Positions 1 through 8,048 of a stretch of DNA of 64,000 nt are shown here, in pieces. The stretch is from Limnoglobus roseus (lineage in GTDB: Bacteria > Planctomycetota > Planctomycetia > Gemmatales > Gemmataceae). The translations under genes and the position numbers were made by a program. Positions within the stretch are counted from its first letter, which is position 1. Every line of letters begins with the position of its first letter. Location: NCBI RefSeq assembly GCF_008254045.1, contig NZ_CP042425.1, positions 992,001 through 1,056,000 on the forward strand, written 5' to 3'. The notes beneath the pieces are model-generated. The model worked only from the letters and a program-made list of their open reading frames with translations, made no database searches and was not told where the DNA came from.

Positions 1-677
1 CCGGTTCGGCCGCGACGGAGCCGGTACAAGCCTGGGCGAGCATTCCCGAGGGCTTCGAGTTCGTCTCCGCGACCGACTCGGGCACGTTCAACGGGACGAA
101 CCGCACCGTGGCCTGGAAGCTCAGCAACCTCGCCGTCGGCGGCAAGAAGGAAGTGGCGATCAAGCTCCGGGCCACGGGCATCGTGGACGGCAGCGTGAAG
201 GTGCAAGCCCAGGCGTCGTCGGCGGAAGTGCCGGAAACCGGCGTCACCCCGGCGTCGGCCCGCGTGGCCCGCACGATCGAGGCGAAGGCCGAGGGGGCGA
301 TCAAGGCCGAGGGCGTGGCCGCCCTGCGGTTCGAGGTTCTCGACGTGGAAGACCCCGTCGAGGTCGGCAAGGAAGCCGTCTACGAAATCAAGGTGGTGAA
401 CCAGGGGACGGCCCCGTGCACCAACGTGCAGGTCATCGCCACCCTGGCGGACGGCACGAGTGCGACCGGCGCGAACGGCCCGACGCAGGCCCGCGGCCAG
501 GGCCAGCAAGTGACGTTCGACGCCCTCGCGACCCTGGAGACCAAGAAGGAAGCCGTCTTCAAGGTGAAGGTCAAGGGCGGCACCGCCGGCGACCAGCGGT
601 TCCGCGTGCAGTTGGTGTGCGATCAGATCAAGACGCCGATCGCGAAGGAAGAGAGCACGCGGTTCTACAAGGACTGA
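1..677 (+). CDS. DUF11-type repeat surface protein, C-terminal part (5' end outside window)
   Basis: The frame is open from base 3 to the stop at 675-677, so only the last 224 codons are present. The visible protein has two beta-rich repeats. The first starts near the edge with a segment reading ASIPEGFEF, then IPxG/WxLxxLxxG-type features (VAWKLSNLAVGGKKEV). The second follows VLDVEDPVEVGKEAVYEIKVVNQG, a hallmark of DUF11/CARDB-like Ig-fold repeats. Such repeats are exported and found in bacterial surface or secreted proteins, often in long tandem arrays. No C-terminal anchor is visible; the protein ends in RFYKD. Signal peptide and full length cannot be judged. The same domain type recurs in the gene at 31140-32675. 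Confidence 0.75.
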   Translation, partial: GSAATEPVQAWASIPEGFEFVSATDSGTFNGTNRTVAWKLSNLAVGGKKEVAIKLRATGIVDGSVKVQAQASSAEVPETGVTPASARVARTIEAKAEGAIKAEGVAALRFEVLDVEDPVEVGKEAVYEIKVVNQGTAPCTNVQVIATLADGTSATGANGPTQARGQGQQVTFDALATLETKKEAVFKVKVKGGTAGDQRFRVQLVCDQIKTPIAKEESTRFYKD

Positions 678-703
678 GTTCCGAGTGAACGCGGGGCCGA
701 AAC

Positions 704-1141
704 ATGGACGAGCTCTTGTTCCTCGGCGAACAGCACCCGGTTTCCGGGCGGCGAGGGACGTTCGAAGACGACGGGAATTCCGCCTGGTTGTACCTGACCG
801 AAGCGCGAACGGATCGCGTGATTGCCGATGCCTGGGTCTACAACCGCGTTCCGCCACCGTCGTTGTCGCAAGTCGCATCCTACCGGCCCGCGCCGCCACC
901 AGCGGCCGAGGGGTATGCGAGTGCCGACGCCCTGTGTGCCGAACCGACCGCTTACGAGTGGTCGTTGCAATGGTCGGCCGACGGGGAGTCCGTCGCGGTA
1001 CTGCGGGACGGCGTTGCGTTGGGGCTGATCGCCCGCGGCGGACGGCCGGGGTTCAGCCGGTTGCTCGTGAAGGCCGGGCCGTGGGGCCAACCGTGGGACG
1101 AGGAACGGTTTCGCTCCGTGATGGGCGAACAAGAACACTGA
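704..1141 (+). CDS. hypothetical protein, 145 aa
   Basis: A 145-residue soluble-looking protein with ATG start, 26 bases after the DUF11 gene. I do not recognise a family. It has no signal peptide, membrane segment or cysteine motif. The middle (about 46-65) is proline/alanine rich, and the C-terminal half has an alternating hydrophobic pattern around a YEWSLQWSADGESVAVLRDG segment, suggesting a small beta-rich domain. Reading codon use matches its neighbours, so it is probably a real gene. The short gap to the upstream gene allows co-transcription. A hairpin at 1153-1178 follows the stop. Confidence 0.6.
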   Translation: MDELLFLGEQHPVSGRRGTFEDDGNSAWLYLTEARTDRVIADAWVYNRVPPPSLSQVASYRPAPPPAAEGYASADALCAEPTAYEWSLQWSADGESVAVLRDGVALGLIARGGRPGFSRLLVKAGPWGQPWDEERFRSVMGEQEH

Positions 1142-1152
1142 TCGAAATTCTT

Positions 1153-1178
1153 CCCGCCGGTTTGGGGAAACCGGCGGG
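1153..1178 (+). terminator. GC-rich hairpin after the 704-1141 gene
   Basis: Perfect 11-base inverted repeat (CCCGCCGGTTT / AAACCGGCGGG) with loop GGGG, 11 bases after the stop at 1141. No clear T-run follows, so it may be a weak terminator or a messenger-stabilising hairpin. Confidence 0.5.
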
Positions 1179-1250
1179 GAGGTGTGGCGTGGGTATTCGG
1201 AACAGACTGCCGGGCGGTTAACACCGGCCGGTTGGGGGAGGTGTCTGTTT

Positions 1251-1784
1251 ATGGGCGCAGGACGTGCTTTGACGAAGGAAGCCGGGAAGCTTCACATCCG
1301 TTGGATGATCCGACGTGACATGGCGGAGGTTCTGAAGGCGGAGGTCGCCAGTTTCGAGTATGCGTGGACGGAGGACGACTTCCTCCGCTGCCTCCGTCAG
1401 CGGAACTGCATCGGCATGGTGGCCGAGGTGAACGACCGCATCGTCGGGTTCATGATTTACGAGTTGCACAAGAGTAAGCTGCACATTCTGAATTTCGCGG
1501 TCGCCCCGAACGTCCGGCGGACGGGCATCGGGCGGCTCATGGTGAAGAAACTCATCGGCAAACTTTCGACCCATCGCCGGTCGAAGATTACCCTGGCCGT
1601 CCGCGAACGGAACCTCGCGGCCCAACTGTTCTTCCGCAACCAGGACTTCAAGGCCGTTCGCGTCCTCCGTGACTACTACGAGGACAGCGGCGAGGACGCC
1701 TTCTTGATGGAATTCCGCGTCGAGGAGGAAGAAGAACAGTACGACGTGCCGGTGAACCGGATCGCGCAGTTCGAAGAAAACTGA
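1251..1784 (+). CDS. rimI: GNAT acetyltransferase, RimI-like
   Basis: A 177-residue GNAT-fold acetyltransferase. The acetyl-CoA binding motif A is clear: VAPNVRRTGIGRLMV carries the R-x-x-G-x-G loop, preceded by beta-4 (LHILNFAV) and followed by a second conserved stretch (VRERNLAAQLFFRNQDF) typical of RimI, which acetylates the N-terminal alanine of ribosomal protein S18. The ATG at 1251 is chosen over an upstream in-frame start at 1182 because a GGGGGAGG Shine-Dalgarno lies about 9 bases upstream and family homology begins after it. The acidic C-terminus (EEEEEQ) is an extension beyond the usual ~150 residues. The real substrate cannot be proved from sequence; other GNAT roles remain possible. 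Confidence 0.75.
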   Translation: MGAGRALTKEAGKLHIRWMIRRDMAEVLKAEVASFEYAWTEDDFLRCLRQRNCIGMVAEVNDRIVGFMIYELHKSKLHILNFAVAPNVRRTGIGRLMVKKLIGKLSTHRRSKITLAVRERNLAAQLFFRNQDFKAVRVLRDYYEDSGEDAFLMEFRVEEEEEQYDVPVNRIAQFEEN

Positions 1785-1787
1785 CTT

Positions 1788-1860
1788 GGTGAAGGGGTAG
1801 TACGGTGAAGGGGTGAAAAGACCCGGTCTTTTCACCCCTTCACCGTACTACCCCTTCACC
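1788..1860. repeat. 73-bp perfect palindrome built of GGTGAAGGGGT units
   Basis: Two 36-base arms (1788-1823 and 1825-1860) are exact reverse complements around a single C. Each arm contains two direct copies of GGTGAAGGGGT. It starts 4 bases after the acetyltransferase stop and ends 22 bases before the next start. A related, less perfect element lies at 43932-44006. It could fold into a very stable hairpin and act as a terminator, but its unit structure suggests a dispersed repeat. Confidence 0.85.
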
Positions 1861-1882
1861 CCTTCTTCCCGAGGGGTCGCCC

Positions 1883-3469
1883 ATGACCGCAACCCAGAAA
1901 CGCCATCGCCGGTGGGTGCTGACGGGCACGTTCCTCGTCAGCCTGACCGTTAGTTCCGCGATCTGCGGCGTGTACCGTTCCGCCCACGCCGACCCGGCCG
2001 CGCGGACGGTACCGGTCGTGATGCTACCGTCCGCCCAGTCCGCCGTCATGCCGGCGATGGTGCCGGTCCGCGTCTTGGGCGTTCCGAGTTCGGCTCCGAT
2101 TCCGGAACCAAGTCTGACCCCGCCGCCCGACGACCGCCTGTTGGTGCAAGCCCCGGAACTGCTGCCGCTGCCGTTGCCGCTTCCCGAGAAGGCCCCGCCG
2201 CCGCGGTCGATCCCGCTGTCCGTGGCCCCACCCGAGGTGAAGTTGGTCCCGCCAGCGGTGCCGGTGCCGTTGGCCCAGCCCGACACGAAGCCGGTCCCGC
2301 CAACGGTGCCGTTGACCGTGCCCGACGTGAAGCCGATCGAAAACCCGATGCCCGTCGTCCCAACTCCCGCCCTGCCGGCGTTTCCGGCCCCATTGGCCTT
2401 GCCGCTCGTGCCGCCGCTTACCCAGCCCCTCCAATCGGAAAAGCCGGCCGATTCGGTGAAGCTGCCGCCGGCCGTGCAACCTGAATTTCGCTTGCAGCCG
2501 CCCGAGTCGCGTCATAATGTCAAATCGGCGGAACCGTCGAACTCGAAAGACACACTGCCCCTTCCGGTCTCGGTGCCGCCCGCGCTGCCAACGCCGCAAA
2601 CGACACCCGGAGACCCACCCATGATGCCTATGTCCTTCCGCCGCACCGCCCTGTCCGCGCTCGTGGGCACCGCCCTCGTCACCGGCACGATGTTCGCCGA
2701 CAACGACCCGCCGAAGGGCGACCCGACCGCGACCAAGAAAGACCTCGATCAAACGAACCAACGGATCGCCGACCTAAAGAAAGAACTGGCCGACTTGAAG
2801 ACGACGGACCTGGTCGATCTCAAGCAGCAACTGACCGCCATCAAGGCGAAGGATCTGGCCGACTTCCAGAAGGACGTGGCCGCGCTTCGCACGAAGGACT
2901 TGGCCGACCTCAAGAAGGACGTGGAGGCCCTCCGCAAGACCGATCTCGCGGACATGAAGAAAGACGTAGAGGCCCTTCGCAAGACGGACCTCGCCGACAT
3001 CAAGAAAGACCTCGAATCGCTGAAAGACATCAAGAAAGACCTTGAGTCGCTGAAGGACTTCAAGAAGCGGACGGTGGACGCTCTCGAAGGCACGGCCGAC
3101 CGCGGCGCGGGCGGCGACGGCCTCATCAAGAAGATCACTGCCCTCGACGACAAGCTGACGGCCTTGAACAAGCAGCTCGAAAGCCTGGACAAGAAGCTGG
3201 AATCGACCCGCACGGCCCTCGCGTCGCCGGTCGCGAAGGAACCGGAGAAGGAAAAGCCGAAGGTCGGCAGCGTGAAGCTCGTGAACATGTACGCGACCGA
3301 CGTGGAGATCGTCGTCAACGGCAAGGGCTACCGCGTCGCCCCGAACGAGTCGAAGACCTTGACCCTCGCCGTCGGCTCGTTCACGTACCAACTGCTGACC
3401 GGCGGCGGTGCGGAGAAGACCCGCTCGCTCAAGGACGGCGAAGAAGTGACCTTGATGGTGAACAACTAA
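1883..3469 (+). CDS. exported proline-rich / coiled-coil protein with an internal second signal peptide
   Basis: A 528-codon open frame that looks like two secreted proteins joined in frame. Residues 1-37 form a signal peptide (RRWVLTGTFLVSLTVSSAICG, cleavage after AHA). Residues 38-245 are a low-complexity Pro/Val/Leu linker. At residue 247 (base 2621) a second start with its own signal peptide appears (MSFRRTALSALVGTALVTGTMFA). It is followed by five 15-residue repeats of the type KTDLADLKKDVEALR (bases 2798-3022) predicted to be coiled coil, and a 65-residue C-terminal domain. Fifteen-residue periodicity is known from right-handed coiled-coil stalks such as YadA. Whether one fusion or two proteins are made is open; the function is unknown, with a cell-envelope role inferred. 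Confidence 0.65.
   Translation: MTATQKRHRRWVLTGTFLVSLTVSSAICGVYRSAHADPAARTVPVVMLPSAQSAVMPAMVPVRVLGVPSSAPIPEPSLTPPPDDRLLVQAPELLPLPLPLPEKAPPPRSIPLSVAPPEVKLVPPAVPVPLAQPDTKPVPPTVPLTVPDVKPIENPMPVVPTPALPAFPAPLALPLVPPLTQPLQSEKPADSVKLPPAVQPEFRLQPPESRHNVKSAEPSNSKDTLPLPVSVPPALPTPQTTPGDPPMMPMSFRRTALSALVGTALVTGTMFADNDPPKGDPTATKKDLDQTNQRIADLKKELADLKTTDLVDLKQQLTAIKAKDLADFQKDVAALRTKDLADLKKDVEALRKTDLADMKKDVEALRKTDLADIKKDLESLKDIKKDLESLKDFKKRTVDALEGTADRGAGGDGLIKKITALDDKLTALNKQLESLDKKLESTRTALASPVAKEPEKEKPKVGSVKLVNMYATDVEIVVNGKGYRVAPNESKTLTLAVGSFTYQLLTGGGAEKTRSLKDGEEVTLMVNN
2609..2623 (+). promoter_or_regulatory. possible internal ribosome binding site and start
   Basis: GGAGA lies about 8 bases before ATG at 2621 (further in-frame ATGs at 2624 and 2630), directly ahead of a complete signal peptide. 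This would yield a separate 282-residue coiled-coil protein from the same frame as the 1883 ORF. Confidence 0.45.
2798..3052 (+). repeat. 45-bp tandem repeats encoding 15-residue coiled-coil units
   Basis: Five consecutive 45-base units encode variants of K-T-D-L-A-D-L-K-K-D-V-E-A-L-R, followed by a shortened 10-residue unit (KDIKKDLESL, 3023-3052). The third to fifth units are nearly identical, indicating recent duplication within the gene. Confidence 0.8.
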
Positions 3470-3490
3470 CACCCGGCCTCAAACCTCTGT

Positions 3491-3518
3491 AAGCCCGGCC
3501 GCGACAACGGCCGGGCTT
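3491..3518 (+). terminator. hairpin between the coiled-coil gene and cmk
   Basis: Perfect 11-base arms AAGCCCGGCCG / CGGCCGGGCTT around loop CGACAA, 21 bases after the stop at 3469 and 11 bases before the cmk start. There is no T-run, so termination may be partial; the position leaves room for effects on cmk translation. Confidence 0.55.
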
Positions 3519-3529
3519 CGTGCTATCCC

Positions 3530-4210
3530 ATGATCGTCACCATCGACGGCTACGCGGGGTCCGGCAAGTCGGCCGTTGCGAAGGAACTCGCGGCCCGCCT
3601 CGGCTTCTCGCTGCTCAACACCGGGGCCATGTACCGGGCCGTCGGCTTCGCCCTGCACCGCGCCGGCATCGACGCCTTCGCCGGGGTGCGGGACGCCGAG
3701 CGAATCACAGACCTGCTGGCCGACTTCACGTTCGCGATGCCCGGTCACCGCATCCTGCTGAACGGCGAAGACCTGACGGCCGTCCTCTTCACCGAGGCGA
3801 TGGGCCGGGCGGCGAGTAAAGTCGCCACCTTCCCGGAAGTGCGGGCGAAGTTGAAGGCCGAGCAGCGCCGCATCGTGGACGACGGCGACTACATCTGCGA
3901 GGGCCGCGACCAGGGCACGGCCGTCTTCCCGGACGCGCCGGCGAAGTTCTTCCTACGGGCCAGTGCCGAGGTGCGGGCCGAGCGCCGCGTGGCCCAACTC
4001 CTTCAGAACGGTCAGCCCGCCGACTACAAGACGATCCTCGTCGACATCCGCTTCCGCGACCGCCAGGATGAGACGCGGTCCATCGACCCCCTGGCCAAAG
4101 CGGGCGACGCGGTCGAAATTGACACTTCACACCTGACCCTCGCCGAAGTGGTGCAACGCCTGTGGGACGTGGTGCAGCAACGCCGTTCGACGGCTTCGCC
4201 GGCCGGCTGA
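3530..4210 (+). CDS. cmk: cytidylate kinase
   Basis: CMP/dCMP kinase of 226 residues, a normal bacterial length. The Walker A P-loop GYAGSGKS is at residues 7-14, followed by the family motif LLNTGAMYRAV and the CMP-binding/GRD region EGRDQGTAVFPDA. The LID segment contains RFRDRQDETRSIDPL, typical of Cmk (R-D-x-x-D-x-x-R). It phosphorylates CMP in the cytoplasm for pyrimidine nucleotide supply. The downstream acyltransferase start lies inside its 3' end (49-base overlap), so the two are translationally coupled. The C-terminus is slightly extended by an R/S-rich tail produced in the overlap. Confidence 0.95.
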   Translation: MIVTIDGYAGSGKSAVAKELAARLGFSLLNTGAMYRAVGFALHRAGIDAFAGVRDAERITDLLADFTFAMPGHRILLNGEDLTAVLFTEAMGRAASKVATFPEVRAKLKAEQRRIVDDGDYICEGRDQGTAVFPDAPAKFFLRASAEVRAERRVAQLLQNGQPADYKTILVDIRFRDRQDETRSIDPLAKAGDAVEIDTSHLTLAEVVQRLWDVVQQRRSTASPAG

Positions 4211-4845
4211 TTTACGACCTCCATTACTGGAGCGTCTTCTGGACGCTCACCCTCGGCTGGAGCTACCGCGGTTCCGGCCGTCGTCACTTCCCGCGCACCG
4301 GCCCGGCGCTGGTCCTCGCGAACCACCAGTCGTTCCTCGACCCGATCTTCGTCTCGCTCGCCGCGGGCCGACCGCTGTCGTTCCTCGCCCGCAGTTCGCT
4401 TTTCCGCGGCGGGAAGTTCGACCGCCTCATCCGCCGGTACGGGGCCGTGCCGATCGACCGCGGCTTCGGCAAGGAGGGCATCCGCACCGTCATCGGCAAG
4501 CTGAACGAGGGCCGGGCGGTGCTGGTCTTCCCCGAAGGGGAGCGGACCCGCACCGGCGACCTTCAGCCGTTGAAGGCGGGCGTGTCGCTGTTGATCGACC
4601 GCGTGCGAGTGCCGATCGTGCCAGTCGGCATCGCCGGGGCGTTCGACGCCTGGCCGCGCGGGCACAAGTTGCCGACCGCCGCCCCGCTGGTAATGCCGCG
4701 CAACGGCAAGGGCATCGCCGTCCACGTGGGGGAACCGATCCCACCAGCCCGCTACGAGCGATTGCCGCGGGAAGAGATGCTCGCCGATCTTGAGCGCGAA
4801 CTGCGGGCGGCGAAGGACGCGGCCGAGCGGTTACGGCGGAAGTAG
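4162..4845 (+). CDS. plsC: 1-acyl-sn-glycerol-3-phosphate acyltransferase (PlsC family)
   Basis: A 227-residue acyltransferase of phospholipid synthesis. The catalytic NHxxxxD motif is NHQSFLD with H55 and D60; the glycerophosphate-binding motif FPEGERTRTG follows near residue 118, and the third block VPIVPVGIAG is present. It transfers an acyl chain to lysophosphatidate at the inner face of the membrane. The GTG start at 4162 overlaps cmk by 49 bases. A later GTG would truncate little, so the exact start is uncertain by a few codons. The cmk-plsC order is common in diverse bacteria and supports an operon. Confidence 0.88.
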   Translation: MGRGAATPFDGFAGRLIYDLHYWSVFWTLTLGWSYRGSGRRHFPRTGPALVLANHQSFLDPIFVSLAAGRPLSFLARSSLFRGGKFDRLIRRYGAVPIDRGFGKEGIRTVIGKLNEGRAVLVFPEGERTRTGDLQPLKAGVSLLIDRVRVPIVPVGIAGAFDAWPRGHKLPTAAPLVMPRNGKGIAVHVGEPIPPARYERLPREEMLADLERELRAAKDAAERLRRK

Positions 4846-4850
4846 CGGGG

Positions 4851-6263
4851 TCACTTCTTCGGCTGTACGATTGGGAACTCCTTCGACTCCGTGCGGGCCG
4901 TCTTCAGGTACTCCTCGATCTTCGCCGCCACGGCGGGATTCTCGGCCGCCACGTCCTTCGCCTCGCCGGGGTCGCGGACCACGTCGAACAGTTGCAACTT
5001 CGCGCCGGGGGCCGTGCGGATCGCCTTCCAGTTGCCGTGCCGCACCGCCTGCTTCGTGCCGCCCTCGTGGAACTCCCAGTACAGGAACTCGTGAACCTTC
5101 TGCTCGCCCTTGCCGGTGATGGCCGGCAGGACCGAGTGCCCGTCGAGGCCGGCCGGAATCGGCTGCCCCGCGATCTCGGCGACGGTCGGCAAGAAGTCCC
5201 AGAACGCGATCACGTCGTCGGCCGTGCGGCCCGGCTTCACGACGCCCGGCCACCGCACGATGAACGGCACGCGGATGCCGCCGTCGGCCATCGCCCGCTT
5301 GATGCCCCGGAACGGGCCGCTGCTGGCGAAGAACGCCGGGTCGTTGCCACCCTCCTTGTGCGGGCCATTATCGCTGCTGAAAATGACGATGGTGTTCTCG
5401 ACGAGTTTCAGGTCGGCAAGTTTTTTCAAGATCGTGCCGATGTCACGGTCGAGTCGGGTAATCATCGCCGCCTTGTTCTTCTCCGGCTGCGGCCACGCCT
5501 CGTTCGTGTACGGCTCGTCGCTCGGCACCTCGTTGCCGTTCTTGTCGAGCCGCGTTTTCTCGTTGTTGGCGTGCGGAACGATCGTCGTGTAGCAGAGGAA
5601 GAACGGCCGCTCCTTGTTCGCGTCGATGAACCCGAGCGCGTCCTTCAGCAGCAGGTCCGGGGCGTAGGTCGTCGGCTTCGCGGCCACGCCCTTCGCCTTC
5701 TCGTTCTGCACGTTTGCCGGGATCGGCTCGCGGTACTCGTTGCGGATGAGGTAATCGGGGTAGTAGTTGTGAGCGTGCGTCTGGTTCAGGTAGCCGTAGA
5801 AGTGGTCGAAGCCCTTCTTCGTCGGCACGCCGGTCGAGCCTTCCTCGCCGAGTCCCCACTTGCCGACGAGGGCGGTCGCGTAGCCGGCCTTCTTCAAAAC
5901 TTCCGCCGAGGTCAAGTCCCCGGCCGTCAGGGCCACGTTGCCGCCGGTCGGCCCGCCGCCGTTGCCACGGACGCGACAGTGGCCGGTGTGCAGGCCGGTC
6001 ATGAGGGCACATCGCGACGGGGCGCACACGGTGTCCCCCGCGTAAGCCTGGGTGAACTTCACGCCGTCGGCCGCGAGTTGGTCGAGGACCGGCGTGCGAA
6101 TTTTCTTCTGGCCGTAGGGGCCGATGTCGCCGTAGCCGAGGTCGTCGGCGAGGATGAACACGACGTTCGGCTTCCGCGGTTCGGCCATCGCGATCGGCAC
6201 GAAGATCGCCAACCCCGCCACCGCGGCGAGTTGATACAGTAACCCGCGGACACGTTCGCCCAT
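4851..6263 (-). CDS. secreted sulfatase (arylsulfatase family)
   Basis: Formylglycine-dependent sulfatase, 470 residues. A signal peptide (LLYQLAAVAGLAIFVPIAMA) precedes the metal-binding start KPNVVFILADDLGYGD. The active-site signature is VCAPSRCALMTG, giving C-A-P-S-R, whose Cys becomes formylglycine. FSSDNGPH supplies the later Asp-Asn metal ligands and the C-terminal subdomain is complete. The ATG at 6263 is chosen because of a strong GGGGAGGGG upstream; the frame stays open further but over the divergent gene. Substrate is unknown; planctomycete sulfatases commonly act on sulfated polysaccharides. It is divergent from a second sulfatase with only 21 bases between the starts. Confidence 0.9.
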   Translation of the reverse strand: MGERVRGLLYQLAAVAGLAIFVPIAMAEPRKPNVVFILADDLGYGDIGPYGQKKIRTPVLDQLAADGVKFTQAYAGDTVCAPSRCALMTGLHTGHCRVRGNGGGPTGGNVALTAGDLTSAEVLKKAGYATALVGKWGLGEEGSTGVPTKKGFDHFYGYLNQTHAHNYYPDYLIRNEYREPIPANVQNEKAKGVAAKPTTYAPDLLLKDALGFIDANKERPFFLCYTTIVPHANNEKTRLDKNGNEVPSDEPYTNEAWPQPEKNKAAMITRLDRDIGTILKKLADLKLVENTIVIFSSDNGPHKEGGNDPAFFASSGPFRGIKRAMADGGIRVPFIVRWPGVVKPGRTADDVIAFWDFLPTVAEIAGQPIPAGLDGHSVLPAITGKGEQKVHEFLYWEFHEGGTKQAVRHGNWKAIRTAPGAKLQLFDVVRDPGEAKDVAAENPAVAAKIEEYLKTARTESKEFPIVQPKK

Positions 6264-6284
6264 CGTCCCCTCCCCGTGTGAATC

Positions 6285-7886
6285 ATGTTGCTCCGACTGT
6301 CCCTTACGCTTGCCTTCACGTTGCTGTCGCTCGCCGGCGCGACCGCGGACGCCCCGCGGTTCAACGTCCTCTTTATCTTCGCCGACGACTGGGGGCGGTA
6401 CGCCTCCGCCCACGCGAAGCACGAATCGCGGCCGACGGCGAACAGCGTGGTGAAGACGCCGAACATCGACGCCGTCGCGGCCCGCGGCACGCTGTTTCGG
6501 AACGCCTTTGTGCCCGCGCCGTCGTGTACGCCGTGCCGGAGTTCGCTACTGACGGGGCGGTACTTCTTTACTACGGGTCGGGCCGCCATCCTTCAGGGGG
6601 CGATCTGGGACGGCAGCCTCCCCGCGTCGCCGCTGCTGTTGAAGGAAGCCGGGTACACCATCGGCAAGACCGGCAAGGTCTGGGGTCCCGGCACGCCGGC
6701 CGACGCCCCCATCGGCGGGCAGAAGTACGCCTACCAGAAGGCCGGGATGAAGTTCAACAACTTCTCCGAGAACGTGACCGCCGCCGTTGGCAAGGGCACG
6801 CCGCTGGAGAAGGCCCGCGACGAACTGCTGGGGCAAGTGCGGGGCAACTTCGCCGACTTCCTGACGGCCCGCGAGAAGGGGAAGCCGTTCTTCTACCTGT
6901 TCGGCCCGACGACGACGCACCGCACCTGGATCAAGGGATCGGGCAAGGCTCTCTGGGGCATCGACCCGGACTCGCTGAAGGGCAAACTGCCGGCCCAACT
7001 GCCCGACGTGCCGGAGGTGCGCGAGGACTTCGCCGACTACCTCGGCGAAGTGCAGGCGTTCGATTCCTACGTCGGCGTGCTGATGAAACAACTCGACGAG
7101 TCCGGCGAGCGCGACCGGACGCTGGTCGTCATCTCCGGCGACCACGGCGGCCCCGGTTTCCCCGGCGGCAAGTGCAACCTCTACGACTTCGGCGTCGGCG
7201 TCTCGCTCGTGACCGCGTGGCCCGGCGGGAAGGGCGGCCGTGTGGTCGACGACTTCGTGAGCCTCATGGACCTGACGCCGACGTTCCTCGAAGTCGGCGG
7301 CGTGAAAGTGCCCGACGGCGTGCAGGGCCGGAGTTTGGTGGACGTGCTGAAGTCCGAGAAGTCCGGTCAGATCGACTCGACGCGAACGTGGGTCGTCACC
7401 GGCCGCGAGCGGCACGTCGAATCGGCCCGCGCGGGGAACCTGCCGTACCCGCACCGGGCGTTGCGGACGGCGGACTATCTTTACGTCCGCAACTTCGCCC
7501 CGGACCGCACGCCGATGGGCGACGCGAACGGCGTGACTGCGACCGCCGCCCCGGACGCGAAGACGCTGGAGACGAACACGCGGGCCGCGTTCGCCGACCT
7601 GGACGCCGGGCCGACGAAGGCGTGGCTGATCCTGAACCGCAACGACCCGAAGGGGAAGTCGTACTACGACGCCGCCTTCGGCAAGCGGCCAGCCGAGGAA
7701 CTCTACGACTGCCGCACCGACCCGGATCAGGTGAAGAACGTGGCCGGCGACCCGAAGTACGCGAAAGCGAAGGAGGAGATGGCCGGGCGGCTGATGAAGG
7801 TGCTGAAGGACGCGGGCGACCCGCGGGTCGTGGACGCCGAGTGTCGATTCGACAAACCGCCGTTCACGGACCTGCCGGCGAAGTAG
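6285..7886 (+). CDS. secreted sulfatase with CTPCR active-site signature
   Basis: A 533-residue sulfatase. Signal peptide LSLTLAFTLLSLAGATA is followed by FNVLFIFADDWGRYAS, where Asp-Asp would bind calcium. The active-site block is APSCTPCRSSLLTGRY: the C-x-P-x-R core needed for formylglycine formation is intact, but the usual Ser/Ala at position four is Cys. VISGDHGGPG supplies the later metal ligands; GKTGKVWGP and a long region with YDFGVGVSLV resemble heparan-N-sulfatase-like planctomycete enzymes. The stop codon lies within the left arm of an inverted repeat. No maturase gene is nearby. Start ATG 6285 fits the signal peptide but has no good Shine-Dalgarno. Confidence 0.88.
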   Translation: MLLRLSLTLAFTLLSLAGATADAPRFNVLFIFADDWGRYASAHAKHESRPTANSVVKTPNIDAVAARGTLFRNAFVPAPSCTPCRSSLLTGRYFFTTGRAAILQGAIWDGSLPASPLLLKEAGYTIGKTGKVWGPGTPADAPIGGQKYAYQKAGMKFNNFSENVTAAVGKGTPLEKARDELLGQVRGNFADFLTAREKGKPFFYLFGPTTTHRTWIKGSGKALWGIDPDSLKGKLPAQLPDVPEVREDFADYLGEVQAFDSYVGVLMKQLDESGERDRTLVVISGDHGGPGFPGGKCNLYDFGVGVSLVTAWPGGKGGRVVDDFVSLMDLTPTFLEVGGVKVPDGVQGRSLVDVLKSEKSGQIDSTRTWVVTGRERHVESARAGNLPYPHRALRTADYLYVRNFAPDRTPMGDANGVTATAAPDAKTLETNTRAAFADLDAGPTKAWLILNRNDPKGKSYYDAAFGKRPAEELYDCRTDPDQVKNVAGDPKYAKAKEEMAGRLMKVLKDAGDPRVVDAECRFDKPPFTDLPAK

Positions 7887-7990
7887 CCGCAGGCTTCAGC
7901 CTGCGAAAATCTTCCACCCGCGGAAGGCTTGGCCTCGGCACAGTGACCTTCGCCGGCGGAGGTCGTCCGCAGGCTGAAGCCTGCGGCTAC
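7883..7990. repeat. inverted repeat with GCAGGCTNNAGCCTGC arms
   Basis: Perfect 23-base arms at 7883-7905 and 7968-7990; each arm starts GTAGCCGCAGGCTTCAGCCT and contains the smaller palindrome GCAGGCTTCAGCCTGC. The left arm includes the stop codon of the sulfatase gene. About 60 bases of unrelated sequence separate the arms. Confidence 0.8.
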
Positions 7991-7997
7991 AAAACGA

Positions 7998-8027
7998 AAC
8001 GGGCCGGGAATGAATCCCCGGCCCGTT
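7998..8027 (-). terminator. terminator hairpin between convergent genes
   Basis: Stem AACGGGCCGGG / CCCGGCCCGTT with loop AATGAATC, between the convergent sulfatase and FHA genes. On the minus strand it is followed by a T-rich stretch (TTTCGTTTTG), fitting termination of the FHA gene. A hairpin with the same AATGAATCC loop lies at 60778-60804. Confidence 0.7.
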
Positions 8028-8048
8028 CGCGTGTTCTGTCTTCCCCGC

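Noticed and set aside
4992..6242. Long open frame opposite the first sulfatase
   Set aside because: Shadow of the sulfatase gene; no domain or start signal.
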